A DNA stretch of 64,000 nt from Nectonema munidae (lineage: Eukaryota > Nematomorpha > Nectonematoida > Nectonematidae). Location of the stretch: positions 361,001 to 425,000 of the forward strand of contig JAUIRK010000926.1 in NCBI GenBank assembly GCA_030549495.1, in the 5' to 3' direction. Of this stretch, positions 1-26,166 are shown one piece after another. The translations under genes were made by a program, and so were the position numbers. The notes under the pieces are model-generated. The model saw only the letters and a list, made by a program, of their open reading frames with translations. It was not told the origin of the DNA and made no database searches. Position 1 is the stretch's first letter, and the number at the start of each line of letters is the position of its first letter.

Positions 1-233
1 CCCACAGCCCGGGGCGGACCGGCCGACCTCCTTTTCAACTTTTAAAGAGCTGTCAACTAAAACATCCACTCCTTGTAGGAATCAGTAGTGTAGCCAGAAA
101 ATAAACGAGAAAGAGCGAATAAGTAATATAGGATTTTTATTGAAGGAAGAGGAGAGGTCCCTCTAGATCAATGCTACACGTGCTCTACTCGTTCTCTAAA
201 TCTTAATAATAAAATTTTAAAAGTAGCTTTTTA
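1..233. other. GC-rich left edge, no gene seen
   Basis: The first 30 bases are strikingly GC-rich for this window and then give way to ordinary AT-rich sequence. This looks like the end of an interspersed repeat cut by the window edge, but the family could not be named. No coding signal was seen. Confidence 0.3.
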
Positions 234-320
234 GCTCCTGTGGCGTAATGGGTTAGCGCGTCGTATTTATAAATAGTATGAGAAATGCGAGGGTTAGCAG
301 TTCGAGCCTGCCAAGGAGCA
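234..320 (+). tRNA. tRNA-Ile (anticodon UAU) with intron
   Basis: A cloverleaf can be drawn. The acceptor strand GCTCCTG pairs with AAGGAGC, the D arm is TGGCGTAATGGGTTAGCG, the anticodon stem TCGTA pairs with TGCGA, and the T loop is TTCGAGC. The anticodon loop reads TT-TAT-A and is followed by an intron of about 12-13 nt (AATAGTATGAGAA region) before the 3' half of the stem. The layout and many bases match animal tRNA-Ile(UAU), which normally carries an intron after position 37. Two non-Watson-Crick positions (G-A closing the acceptor, A-C closing the T stem) suggest mild divergence, so a pseudogene is possible. A box (TGGCGTAATGG) and B box (GTTCGAGCC) are present. Confidence 0.85.
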
Positions 321-2430
321 TGATTATTTAGACGATTTATATTTTGACTAGGTATAATTGATTGAAATGAAAATAAAACGTTAAAATCTAGGCATATTAA
401 TGTTTGAATTATTTTTAATCTGTTTTAAAACAACACGAATACTATTTGCCGTATAACAATATCTGTTCATGAAGCCAAAAAAAAATCTAGTAGAACAACT
501 GTGATAAGCTGTTGACAAGTTTTTTCTTTTATTTCTACTAAAAATCTCTATTCGCTTGAATCTCTCTTTTAATTGGCTGGAAAAGCTAAAGAATTTAACT
601 TCAAATCTTTAGAACGTGATCTTTGGAAATAGTGGCCTTTCATTGTCATCTTGATTATAATAAGACCAAAACCAGGAAATATTAAAGAATCTGTTATATT
701 AGGATCAATCAGAGGTTAAATTAGTGTAATTATGATAAAATTTTGTTTTTAAATTAAAAAAACACTGATATTTGAGATAGATATGTTGGAGATTTTTGAG
801 AAAAAAATCAAGGGTGTCTCAAAGTAAAAAAGGTTCAAAATACTTTCAAAATATTGGTAGTTGTTATTTGGAGTTAGTTTAGTTGACCAAATAATCTTAA
901 GGAAGAATTACCAAGGAAAAAATTACATGGGAAAAATCTTTTTCTAATTAAGCTTAAATAATTAAAAATTATATATAAATATTTATATTTTTAGTTATTC
1001 AGACTTTTAGTTAGTAGGATAATTTTTTTGGTTAGATATAGTTATTTCTTTACTTAATATGTTTGCTTGTTTTTTGTTAGTTAGTTCATACTTTATTTGG
1101 ACTAGTTAGAAAGTTTACTAAAACAAAAAGTTACTTTTATGATTGTTTTCCCTCTCTGCGGTAAAAAGTAAGAGGAATTCTTTTAAAGAAAAAGATTTTT
1201 CAAATTAGAAGTATAGGTATAAATTTAGGAATATGTGATTCACTTGTTGTTCACTATAATTGTTCTTGATTTCGCATGCCATCTGGATAAAAATATTCTA
1301 CCATCTTAACATAAAATGGTAGGTATAAAATGAGTTATTCATATTAAAATTATTCTTTTTATTGATTTCAAACATCAATGCATTTTCAATGTTTCTATGC
1401 TTTGAGTTAAATTTTCGGGTAAAATCAACACAAGTTCTATTTTTATTTTTAGTGGAAAAAAGTATCGAATAACATAATGAGTATTCAGAAGTGTAAGCAA
1501 GATGATAAGCATCATTTTAACCAAATTTCTTAACTTTTATTGATTTATGAAGAATTTTGTTACTTAAATTCATTTTTTTTTGTGATTTACGTATTGCTAA
1601 AATCAAATTTAATGATTGATTATCTCCTGGCAAAAATAAGAATCTGTTATGATTCGCTACCAAAATAATTATATACCAGTCGCCACTTGTATAAATCTTA
1701 AGGAACAATTCTGCCTCAACACAATTTGGCCATAGGACACGTTAGCTTAACCCATATCAAAATAGTAAAATTATACAACTTAATTGGGATGAGTGACTAC
1801 AATTTATAGTCAACTGATTTTTTACTGTTTTATGTTAATATATGTTTTTGTTTTTCAGACAATTAGATACAAGTGCTTTTAAAAAATATTTATTGAAATC
1901 ATTTGTCACAATACTTTCAAGTTATAGTTTTTTTATCACAAGAATGTTCTTTACAACAAGCTTTTGAGCAAATGGAACATCTTTTCTTTGAAGATACAAA
2001 TAAAACATCTTCTCTGGGGTTTCTTTTTTATTTACTTTTTCAGAAGTTTGAGCTTGCGTGCTTGATGTGAAAAATTAATCACGTGTTTTAATTGGGTGGA
2101 AAGATAAACATTTTCTAATCTTTTTTTCATATATGCCAATGAAAGTTTTTCTCCTAAATTTTTGAGAAAATGTTTTCTTGATTGATACTAACCATTTTTT
2201 TGCAATTAGGCATGCGTTGAGACATGCCACGTCAATAATGTTGAAGAACATCAGGTCAACACCACATTTTGTCTTTTTATAAAAATTAATTAAATCAGGT
2301 ATTCTCTTTTCATTGACAAAATCAGAAGCAAAAAAATTACTTGATAAAAGACATACAGTTTTATTTTTTTTGGCTGTATAAGATAAAATTATGATTTTGT
2401 TTTCGTTATCATATTTGAAAACTGTAGAGC
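321..2430. other. intergenic AT-rich sequence
   Basis: No ORF with coding character and no recognisable repeat boundary was found. The stretch is AT-rich with poly-A and poly-T runs and TTAGTTAG-like words around 1000-1120. Confidence 0.4.
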
Positions 2431-2753
2431 CAGGGCCGTATCAAGGGATCGTGGCGCCCCAGGGCAAAGATCCTGAATGGAGCCCCTCACCACTTGCTTT
2501 CTATTCTCACTCATCCCAACCCCATTCTGGCTTAAAAAGTGATTTAGAAAAAAATGCTCGCATTTTTATTAAGCCAGATAATTCAGATATATACTGACTG
2601 AGTCGAAGACAGTCTTCATTAGATGTTCATTTTTCGTGTTTTAGCAGCAGCAAAATTATCGATGACTTCGTCAAAATCAACACAATCGAGAACTTCTTTC
2701 TCAATGCTCATAAGAGCCAGACTTTGGAAGCGGGCTTGCCCCATAGTATATAG
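2431..2753 (-). mobile_element. hAT transposon 3' end fragment
   Basis: The segment starts CAGGGCCGTATCAAGGG and is the inverted counterpart of the right end of the hAT element at 48673-49248. It covers the terminal repeat, the 3' untranslated part and the last codons of the transposase (read on the minus strand, ...IEKEVLDCVDFDEVIDNF-like). Similarity runs to about 2750 and then stops. Only the terminal quarter of an element is present, so it is dead. I compared the two copies by eye: the terminal ~40 bases agree closely and the rest has scattered differences. Confidence 0.75.
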
Positions 2754-3547
2754 AGTACTTTTAGAAAATTTTTGGAGGTGTGTGAAGTGCGAAGGTTAAA
2801 TTTGCCCTCCCGAAAACTAAAATTCCCGTTACCAAAATCTCGTAAAATTAAAAACTCTGCAGCCAAAATCTCCGAAAATTAAGGAAGCTTAATTTTAGCG
2901 GGATTTTGGTTTTTAGGGATTTTGGTAGAGATGAGTTTAGTTTCCAGGGATTCTGACTAGAAGCCATTTTGATCATGCTTGTACGAATAACCAATTTCAT
3001 CCTGCCAATTATATACCAATGAAAATCTTGTGATTCATGACAAAGCAAAGTTTTTAGAATGCCATATGCAAATTTTGATTAATTTCTCTGCATTAATCCA
3101 AATTTTCTTTAATTGCCAATAATAATAATAATAATTTATCAAGTGCGGGCAATTTGTTTCGGTATTTTTTCAAAATTTACACCATATATTCCAGGATTGA
3201 AAAGACGAGTAGAAATTGTTGACTGTGTTTACTAAAAAATTTTCCACAGATTATTTCACTCCATCTTCGTTTTTTGCATGAATTCTTGCATAATCTTCGC
3301 TTTTCTTTTGTGTATATCCCGCGATTTTTACAACTTAATTACATAATACTAAGTTTTAATATTTTGCCAAGATTATAATTGCTCCCCTTTTTAATATTTC
3401 AGCACAAATATAATAAAATATCTCTTCAACAACAACCATACACTACAAGCACGTAAGCACAAAAGGAAAACGGGATATACTAATTATATCCTATTATGGG
3501 AAAGGATGAATCAAATTATGATTCGTGCGATGTCAATACTTGAGTGA

Positions 3548-3590
<43 letters not shown>

Positions 3591-4374
3591 CAAGCTTGTT
3601 TCAGTTGAAGGCTTTTGTGCCAATAAAAATTTTATAACCCTTTCATTATTACTTAAATATTGTGGGCCGGGTTGATATTCATAGCACTCATGGCTTTTAT
3701 TATTTCCTCATTGTTGAACCATTGTCATCACCGAAGTAGTAAGAACATTCTCTACAACCTAATAAAATTTCTATTGTGAAATACGCCAAAATTGTAATTA
3801 AAGTATAATCAAATCTTTTTTTTCAAAAAGAGCAGGCCAATATTCGATATATGCTTTCGGCTCCATTTTAGTTAGATTTGGCTTCATTTTTAGACTGTCT
3901 CGTTCAAAGCAGTGTATATGTATAAATTTATCAAATCTTGTAGCTCAAAAGATTTTTCTCTAATCCAATTGGATTTGGCTATTTCATCTTTCAAAAAGTA
4001 TGTCAAACTTATATTCCTGTCTCAATATTAATATTTATCCTGTAACAACCCCGAATGCTATCTTTGTAAAAACAACTCATATTTTTCATAACTCATTTCA
4101 CTTTCAATAACTTTTGTTCTGTAATTTTTGCCTGTTTCTGTTTATGTCATTATACATTTATTTGAAAGATAGTCATGGAAGCGGTATGAATTACATTATG
4201 AGTTATGACACAACCTTGTGAATTTATTTTTTTCTATATATACAAATATATATATTTTTTTATTTATAAGTGTTAACATTTTATTTTACTCATTACTATG
4301 TTTTTTTCTTTCAAATTGGCCAATTAATTCTTTTTCAAAATAATCCGGCATCTGCAAAAATTCTGCCTCTAAAC
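2754..4374. other. intergenic AT-rich sequence
   Basis: No gene was recognised. Around 2810-2940 there is a short inverted pattern (AAAATCTCGTAAAATTAAAA against TTTTGGTTTTTAGGGATTTT) that may be a decayed MITE. A TG microsatellite lies at 3541-3589. Confidence 0.35.
3541..3589 (+). repeat. (TGAG)3(TG)n microsatellite
   Basis: Three TGAG units run into about 18 TG units, ending at GTGTTCAAGC. Confidence 0.95.
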
Positions 4375-4962
4375 CAGCGTTTCTCAACCCCGGGCCCGTG
4401 GGCTTCGATTAGGGGACCACAAGCGATTAGGGGACCACTCAACGAAATGAACCAGTCTTTTCAAGGTCGTGATATGACACTCAGTGACGTTCAAGACAAG
4501 CTTGCAGGACTGTCTGCTCGAATGAGAGTCTGGCAGGCACGAGTTGAGGCCGGGTCCACAGCCTTGTTTCCTTTCTTGGACGAGCATCTCCAGTCACAGA
4601 GGATTGAGCTTCCCATCAACATCAAAGATTGCATCACTGGACATCTAGACATTCTATCCACTGAGTTAAAATATTATTTCGACAATTCACCATTGGATGC
4701 TCCATGGCACAGAGACCCATTCAACACCCAAATTGAACCTAATGAAGCAGAGGAGCTGGCGGAGTTGAAGGTTTCAAAAGCAGTGAAGCTCGCCTTCAGT
4801 AACAGAGAAGACCTTTCCAGCTTCTGGTTGTCTGTTCATGATGCGTATCCTCTACTCAGCAAAAAAGCATCCGTAATGCTCATTCAATTCGCCACAACAT
4901 ACCTTTCCGAATGTGGATTTTCTGACTTTGCGACCATTAAAACGAAGTTGAGAAACCATTAA
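4375..4962 (+). mobile_element. hAT (ZBED/FAM200-like) transposon remnant
   Basis: It starts with a hAT-type terminus, CAGCGTTTCTCAACC, followed directly by an open frame that encodes the C-terminal ~190 residues of a transposase. Visible motifs are a DELQ-like region, then FWLSVHDAYPLLSKKA, and the dimerisation end LIQFATTYLSECGFS...KTKLRNH, typical of ZBED5/FAM200-type hAT proteins. The usual length of that family is about 600-700 residues, so the N-terminal two thirds, including the catalytic core, are missing and the left terminus is joined straight to the C-terminal part. No right terminal repeat or 8-bp duplication was found. Domestication is possible for this family, but no start context or splice structure supports it here. 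Confidence 0.75.
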
Positions 4963-6432
4963 ACACTTAAAAATTTTTTTTTAAAAACTATATATATATA
5001 AAAACATTAAAAATTTTTTTTTAATATTTTTATGATTTTTTTTAAACACACTTATAATTAGGATTTAATTTTTAGTACGAAATAGCCATTTTAGGTACGA
5101 AATGACTTGGATACAAAATTTCTTAAACTCAAAAAAGAATTTTCCATGCATGCCGCTTGTACATTTAAATAATTTGGTTGTCTTTTTTATTGACAAGAGA
5201 ATTTATTAAAAAATGGGAAAAAAAAATCATCAAATATTCTTTTAGTTGAAGAATGTTAATTTTTGGTTAAACTGCATTTCGTTCATACATGAAAATAAGC
5301 GAGTTTATCATATCTTTTGTAATGTTATTTTTTCAGAATTTTTTTGAAAATAGGCTTGAAATCAACTACCATATGTGCGTGGATTTATTACTCTGTATTT
5401 TGAAATCAATCATTGAAATGAAGAGATATAACTGGTTTATGTGATTTATCAAGTTAGAAAAAATATTTTATTTCTTCCTTCTTTTTTGAAAACTTGAGAT
5501 TAAAAACAAATACATTTGGAACGACGCCACTAAACCAGAACGCTAACTATTTTTCTTAAATATGAAACCGGTCTGTTTCACGCTATAATTTTTAGTAATT
5601 AGGAAAAAAGCATATGTGATCATCAGGATGCATATCACTCACACATACGCACATTATACACGAAGTAAATTATCTCTCATTTATCTTTCTCACTTTATGA
5701 AAAATCTCTCCCTCCCTCCCTATGTTTGATTTAGTGACGATTTAGTTTCATATACGAATGTTTCTACTGTTTACTCTGTTGTACATAATGATGATGGTTA
5801 TGAGCTCTTCGCTTCGATATGTATATGTGTGTGTCGTCGTCGTATCATATCTGTGCGACTTATTTTTAATCTCTTAGCTTCTGTGTATAATATAGAATTT
5901 ACATGATCTTACAATCCAACCATCAAACGATAGGATAAACACGTGGAGATCTTCTGTGTATGAGCTGTATATAATTTTACTGGATCGATTGAAAAAGACC
6001 ATATGACGAAAAGTAAGTTACATTCCTTAAATACTTTTCCCCCTATTATATGATATGTGTGCTTTCATCGAATGTTTGCTGTGGATGGACGCATTTTCCT
6101 CTTCCTTTGTGACAAGAAAGATCACGTTATAGTAGAAGTGGTAGTAGCAGTAGTAGTAGTAGTGTTGTATCTTATGTGAATTTTGCACTGTACACCCACT
6201 CCAGTGTACAATTTCATAGATTTATCAAATTCTCTTTGATTATAGTACCGTCCCGAAGAAATATCATCCTGGTATAAACTATTGCATTGATATCGCCCAC
6301 AAATTCCATATGATGATATGCTAGGTACAGCATTGCCCATTATACGTGCTGCATTATTATTTTTGCCAAAACTCTAATCAAATTTTATACTATCAGATGT
6401 GAAGTGTTCGTCAAAAAGTTCCTCTTCACTCA
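4963..6432. other. intergenic and 5' flank of CSPG-like gene
   Basis: No coding sequence was seen. GTCGTCGTCG at 5833-5843 and short TAG repeats near 6130-6160 are simple sequence. The last few hundred bases are the likely promoter and 5' UTR of the gene starting at 6433. I could not pick a convincing TATA box or initiator. Confidence 0.35.
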
Positions 6433-20157
<13,725 letters not shown>

Positions 20158-20427
20158 GATGCACTTTTTCAAACTTTTACTCGCGCAATCAATCATATCT
20201 CATTTCCATTTCAAATGCAATCCATCTACAAAAAAGAAAAGACGACTCGCAATTCAACAAGTTTTTGTCATTGGTTTGTTTATACACCAATCAGCTCGTG
20301 AATTTTTTTCAATTTGTTATTTTTTTTAATGCAATAGAAGAACTCGGGTACATGCATACATATATGTATTATTTGGCTAGTGTATGTTCTATACAATTCT
20401 TCTTTACTTAAACATTTTATTGCTCAA

Positions 20428-20433
20428 AATAAA
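20428..20433 (+). terminator. candidate polyadenylation signal of CSPG-like gene
   Basis: AATAAA 271 nt after the stop codon. A second AATAAA is at 20529. Confidence 0.4.
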
Positions 20434-21096
20434 AATAGGACATTTCTTACAACTTTTTTATTTGATAGTTAAATGTAAACAATTTGAGACTCAAAAATGA
20501 TGAGTTCTACTCTTTCATATTTGATCGAAATAAAATATTTTTCATTGTGTTTACATTTTGATTCACTTTCCTTCAAATTTGATACATTTAATAAATATGG
20601 CTTCTTCCTTTTCTGCAGTAAGCAATTTTAAGCTAGAAATTTTGTAGTGAAATGATATAATTATTATTGAATTTAATGGAAAAGTTACCTTACCTCAAAT
20701 AAAAGCTGCCTTGAAAGAGCGCCTTTAGCATGGAAAATTTAGAAAAAATGGTGCCAGTTCTCAAAAGAAGGCTGGAAAGTGTGATATATGGGTAGCAAGA
20801 AATCTCTCGACGGCAATTAATTCGCATCCCCAATATATTGTATAGAAACAAGTAAAATAAAGGTATACACGAAAAGTAGTCATGATGATAACCGTCCTTA
20901 TAATAGCTGTTATTATTTATAGCTAATAGACAAACGAATTAATTGGCAAAATTATTTTGTTCATTTGTCTTCTAAAAATGATATAATATGTAATTATTAG
21001 GAACGGTCGTTCCTCCTTTCCAGATGCGCCCACTAAATTAATCAATAAAATAGTAAAAAGATTGGTAGTACATTACTTAATTAATTTGTTATTCAA

Positions 21097-21216
21097 CCGG
21101 TTATCGATCCCAATAGACATATGTCGACCTTACAAAATCTACATTTATTAAAGCTCTTAATGGAACTCTTTTGCTTTACGTTAGATATCGTCTAATTATT
21201 GTGATCGTTAACTGGC
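21097..21216 (-). mobile_element. piggyBac-type MITE, CCGG subfamily, degraded
   Basis: It runs from CCGGTTATCGATCCC to GATCGTTAACTGG, with interior words ACATATGTCGAC and GATATCGTCTAATTATT. These match the TTAA-flanked copies at 41342 and 41586. The flanking TTAA sites have decayed. Confidence 0.6.
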
Positions 21217-24200
21217 TAATAAGTTTATTAATTTATCAGTTTGTTAGTTATTTACTAACCAAGCGTAGTTGCACCTTGTTTTCCTTTGTCCCTGTATCGC
21301 TGACTAATTTTTGAAAATGTTTACTCGCGTAGTATAATTTTATTATATTTGCTTTTTATCGTTTAAAATGCATTAATCTAAGATTGGTTTTCTCTATTTT
21401 TAATGCTTTCTTTCTCTATACTTACATCATCTATAAACAAATCAGTCTGTCATAGTATTATTATTAGCCCTAATCTAAATCAATCTTTTGTCACAATCAA
21501 TGATGTTCGTTTCCAAGCTACATATTTTCTTTTATAACTTGTACGTTAACTTTTTGTTATAAAATATAAATATCGATTACTAAATAGTTTTATTTCATAA
21601 AAAAAAGGTCATTTACCTATTTACTTTTTAATTAACATATAAAATAAAAATCAGAAAATTCAAAACCTTAATTTTATATCAATATTAAGAAATAATTCTC
21701 TGGAAATCGAAAACTAATAATTTTTACTGTAAATTCTCGAAAAAATGCACTCAACGTAGCATAGTTCTCATAATGATAAAGATGTAATGCACATCAAATT
21801 TTAGCAAATTTTATAGGAGTTGAAATCAAGATTTTTTTGTTCCGATCTGCATAGTTGAATATTTTTTAACACTTTGAGGACCAGTGTGACACTCGTGCAT
21901 CAAGAAATGAAAAGCGTCTGCATTAAATGTATAAAACCCCTTTAAAAATGAAATCAGAAGATTAGTCGTATTTCTGGCGTTCAAAGAATTCATTTAAATT
22001 TTGTACTTTTAAAAGCCGAGGTGGATATTTTATGCAAAAATATTTAAAATTTTTTGACAAATTTAGTGTTATCATTTAAAAATATCTAAGCCAAAGTGAT
22101 GAAATAACTTTCTACATTAAATGGTTCTGGATCGTTGTCGTTCGTATAACTTCTTAACATTGTTTAGAAATTGGATTACAGTTTCAGAATGAGCTGCTTC
22201 CAGTCAGCATCACATGGAGCTCTTCTTTATGCTTTCAATTGAATTGTTTATGATCGTCATACTTTGTATAAATTTTAAACATTAATGGTTTCCGCTGAAC
22301 AAATGATAATCTGCTTTAAATAAATAATGATAAAATTTCTTAGAAAAAATTAGATGAAAATCTAAACCAAACTATCAAAAATACTCTTTTCTATCAATAA
22401 AGCAATCTCATACAAATGAGGTTTTTCGCTGACACACTATTTGTATATATACAAATCCATAGTTCTTCCTATAATTCAATATGATATACTTTCTTGTGGC
22501 TCATGTATCCTTCATCTTTGCATTATCTTGACAAAATTTACCCTTGTTGTTTAGTCAGCATCTCAAAAGATTTTCGCACCACACATACACGCACTATTTT
22601 CTGCTTACCTTAACATTTAGAACTTAAGAAAATTCTTTTAAAATGAAATAATCTCACATATAAATTTCTATCTCCACCCTTCTTACTTACTTATCCCAGC
22701 TTGACACATTCCCAGCTAACTCATATTACAACTCTTTACTTTGTCCTTTTAACCTTTCTCTTTCCATATCATCTAGTTCAACGAGGCTTAAATAAAATTT
22801 CTCTTATACATTCATCATCTTCACTACGTCGTATTCCCGTTATCGCCTAACTAACCTGTCTTCCACATGGCCTGTCTCTTCATTATGCTCACCACCTCAT
22901 ACATTTAGAATCTTTATCGACATTTCATAATCTTCTAACAGATGTTCAAATGACTTTGCACTTATTTCCGATTTATACATTTATTTACTCCTCAAATCCA
23001 CTTAATGCAATTTTTTAATGTGAATGCATAGCGATTCTCTCTGCATTTAATTTCTTACTCGTAAACTTGATTTTTTTTCCCTTTTTACTGATATTCATTT
23101 TTTACGGATTCCCAAAATATAGTTTCCCATTAAATGTCTTTCACACCTTACCCTTTTTATCTTAGCTACTAAATTTATACTTCTTTCTAAGAAGATTAAT
23201 CTGTTTATTCACTGGTATCCATCCCACTCCAACATTCTCGAAAACATATAAGTAGAACACCTAGCAAAACAAGTTTTTTTAAAAACATACTTTTCACAAA
23301 AATCCTTTATATTATTTTCCGATATTAATTCTGCTTTCGACTCTTATTTATTTCACTTTGCAGAACGACTTATTTTATCATCAAGTGAATTTCTCTCCGC
23401 TATTCCCAATATTCATCTTATTCACACTATATGGTTCTAACATAAATGGTACTAACCTTATAAACAATACTTCTGTCGTATTCGCCTATCAAATAACTCA
23501 GTTTGCAGACTATACAAAACTGATAAAGAAACACCTAAACACTTGATACTTTTCTGTCGATCTCTTCACTCACTTTACAACAATTTCATGAATAAATAAT
23601 CAAACATTTTAGGTCACATTCCAATTTCAATTTCGGATTTTCTCACCTTTCCAAAACTTTTGTTTAATTAAGTTTACTCATAAATCATATTGAAATATAA
23701 ATCTCAAATTTATCTTTTTATAATTTAGCTTTTCACCACTAACACTTAATAATTTTTTTAGACTAATCGCTTCATTAAAACATTTCTTCAAACTGACTAA
23801 CTCTTAACTCTTTTAACATTTCCACCTTCAACAATCCTTGCAAACATACACCTCATCTTCTTCAAACAAGCGTTGCAAGCATATCGTCCAGTTCGGAAAG
23901 TGCTTTGATATTCTACACCTACCTACCTACTTCTTAGTCTAAAACAACGATTTTTAAAAATTTTAAATTTTTTATCACTGTTTAAAAATATTTCTAAAGG
24001 TTTTAAAATTTAATGGAAAATATTAAATTCATTTTTTAAACAAATTAAAAAATTCAATAGACTGAAATACAATAGATTCAAAACATTGGGAAAAAGTCAT
24101 AAATTTATAAGAAAATCGAGATATAAGTTGGTGTGAATAAATCATATTTTGTTATTATCAATAAAATAAATAAGTAATATCTTTCAACATATTGAAAATT

Positions 24201-26047
24201 TTGGCAAGAACGTATATAACTTTTCATAAAATTTGCAGAATATATCAGTAATATGTTAATTTTCATTAAAATATAAAAAAATTCAACATATAAAAATCTT
24301 GGAAAATATTGTGAAAATGCCACGTCCTATTTAAAATGTCTAAAATTTTAACAGAATAGGCGTCCCGATTTTGAACTTATCATCTTTAAAACAGAAGAAA
24401 AATACTTTTATGATATTTTATGAAAAAACATCACTTTGATTTTTTAAATCTATATTTCAAATGAGGTTGTTCAATGGAGAGTATTAGGAAACGTTAAAAC
24501 TAGCTCTAGTACTAAGCTTGTTTTAAAAATTATTTAGCACAATTATTACTTATGGCTTCGTTGGTTGGTTGGTTGGAGATATCAAAACATTTTCAAGACT
24601 ATATATTTGCATTATGCTTTAAGATCCTCAGTTAGGTTCAATTAAAATTAAAATTTAATTTGAAAAAGATAATTAATTTCAATATTTTTACATTTATTTT
24701 GAATTTATGATATAATATTGATTAAGAAATGTATTAAAATTTTTTATTTTTTATAATTCATCCTAAATTTAAAATGATTTCGATTGGTATTTTATTAGAA
24801 TTATTTTCTTGTTTTATTTACAAAAACTAATTATTGCTTTAATATATATTTTAAATTCTTTTTAATATAAATTAATTTTTCACAATTAGGTTAATTATTA
24901 TTCTCTTTAAAAGTCTATACCACGATCGTTTAAGCTTATTTTTTTCGTGTAGATTTTAGAATGTATTTGTATATAAAATATAACACATATATATATGAAG
25001 CATAATTCGTAGAAGATTAAAAACTACTAAATGCACATTAAAAATAATAAAGTAAAATTTGATTATCTAGATATTTAAAAATTTTAAAATAGTGTTTATC
25101 AAAAAATAAATTGGATCTACAATTCCTAAAAAAATAATTTATATTTTCTGAAAAAAGATTACTTGAACTTTGGGTCAGGTCAAAAAAAACATGCTCAATG
25201 ATTTTTTAAGTTTCATTTAATAACGATAAAAATGGATAAAATTAAGTACGATTTTTTTTAAATTTTTTCATTAATTCCCTTTTGTTTTATAATTATTTAG
25301 CTGATATTTTTTATTTTAGTCTTCTTAATGACCACGTTTCGATTTTTTTTTAAATTTTTTTTTTATACTAAATTTATGAACGTTAATTATTTATAAATTA
25401 TATACCTCAGACAGGGGCGTACATCCGGGCTATCCTAAAATTTATTTTCTATATGTTTTTGGTTTAAAATTTTTTTCCTAAAAACTTTCTACTCATAAAC
25501 TGAGTTTTGGTCTTTTACAAACTAATGTAAAATAAAAAAGTTAATTCTTTAATTTAATTTTTTTTCAACTTTTTTTTTATGAGTTACAAAAAGACAAAGC
25601 TTGTACTAAAATGATAAACATTTTTATATCGCGTTTTGCAACGTTGCACACTAAAAAGAGTTTCTGGATTTATTTTTAATCTAACATATATGAATATAAC
25701 TATTTATGAAATCGGAGTCGGATTTGCATTAATATTATGACTCCGATTCCACAACACCGTCAAGAAGGTAGTGATGCAATCAGAATTACATGTAAGGTAA
25801 TTTGATCTGACAAAATTAGTGCAGTTATCCGCAGTTATGGTTAGATTGAGAGCTTACAGTGCAAGTATAATGTCGTGTAATAATGGTGTTGTGTTCATTG
25901 TAAAAATTCTTTTATAACAATCTTTGAAATTTTTTTTTAACATTTTTATTTAATGTGACTATGACATATATACTTTTTGTTTTAAATATAAATAAACTCG
26001 ATAACACTGTAGGAGTTTAGAAGAATGATTTGAAAGTTGAATGTGCA

Positions 26048-26166
26048 ATGCAGTTCTACAGCCAACAAGTGAATGTTTTGCTTGAAAAGTTTGCTTTCCT
26101 TTACTTCTTCTGCTACTCTTCCTTCGTCTTTGCTGTCTACGAAGATCAAGTCGGAAAGTTTGATTG
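26048..26166 (+). CDS. EMC1: EMC1 exon 1
   Basis: It encodes the signal peptide and YEDQVGKFD. The donor is GTATCA at 26167, splitting the Trp codon TG|G. Confidence 0.9.

Larger units (their letters stand above)
20158..26047. other. intergenic region between CSPG-like gene and EMC1
   Basis: It starts with the 3' UTR of the CSPG-like gene (AATAAA at 20428 and 20529) and ends with the EMC1 5' flank. It contains one piggyBac-type MITE (21097-21216). GTTGGTTGGTTGG at 24562 and CAGGGGCGTACATCCGGGC at 25414 (possibly one end of a lost DNA element) are minor. No further gene was seen. Confidence 0.4.
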
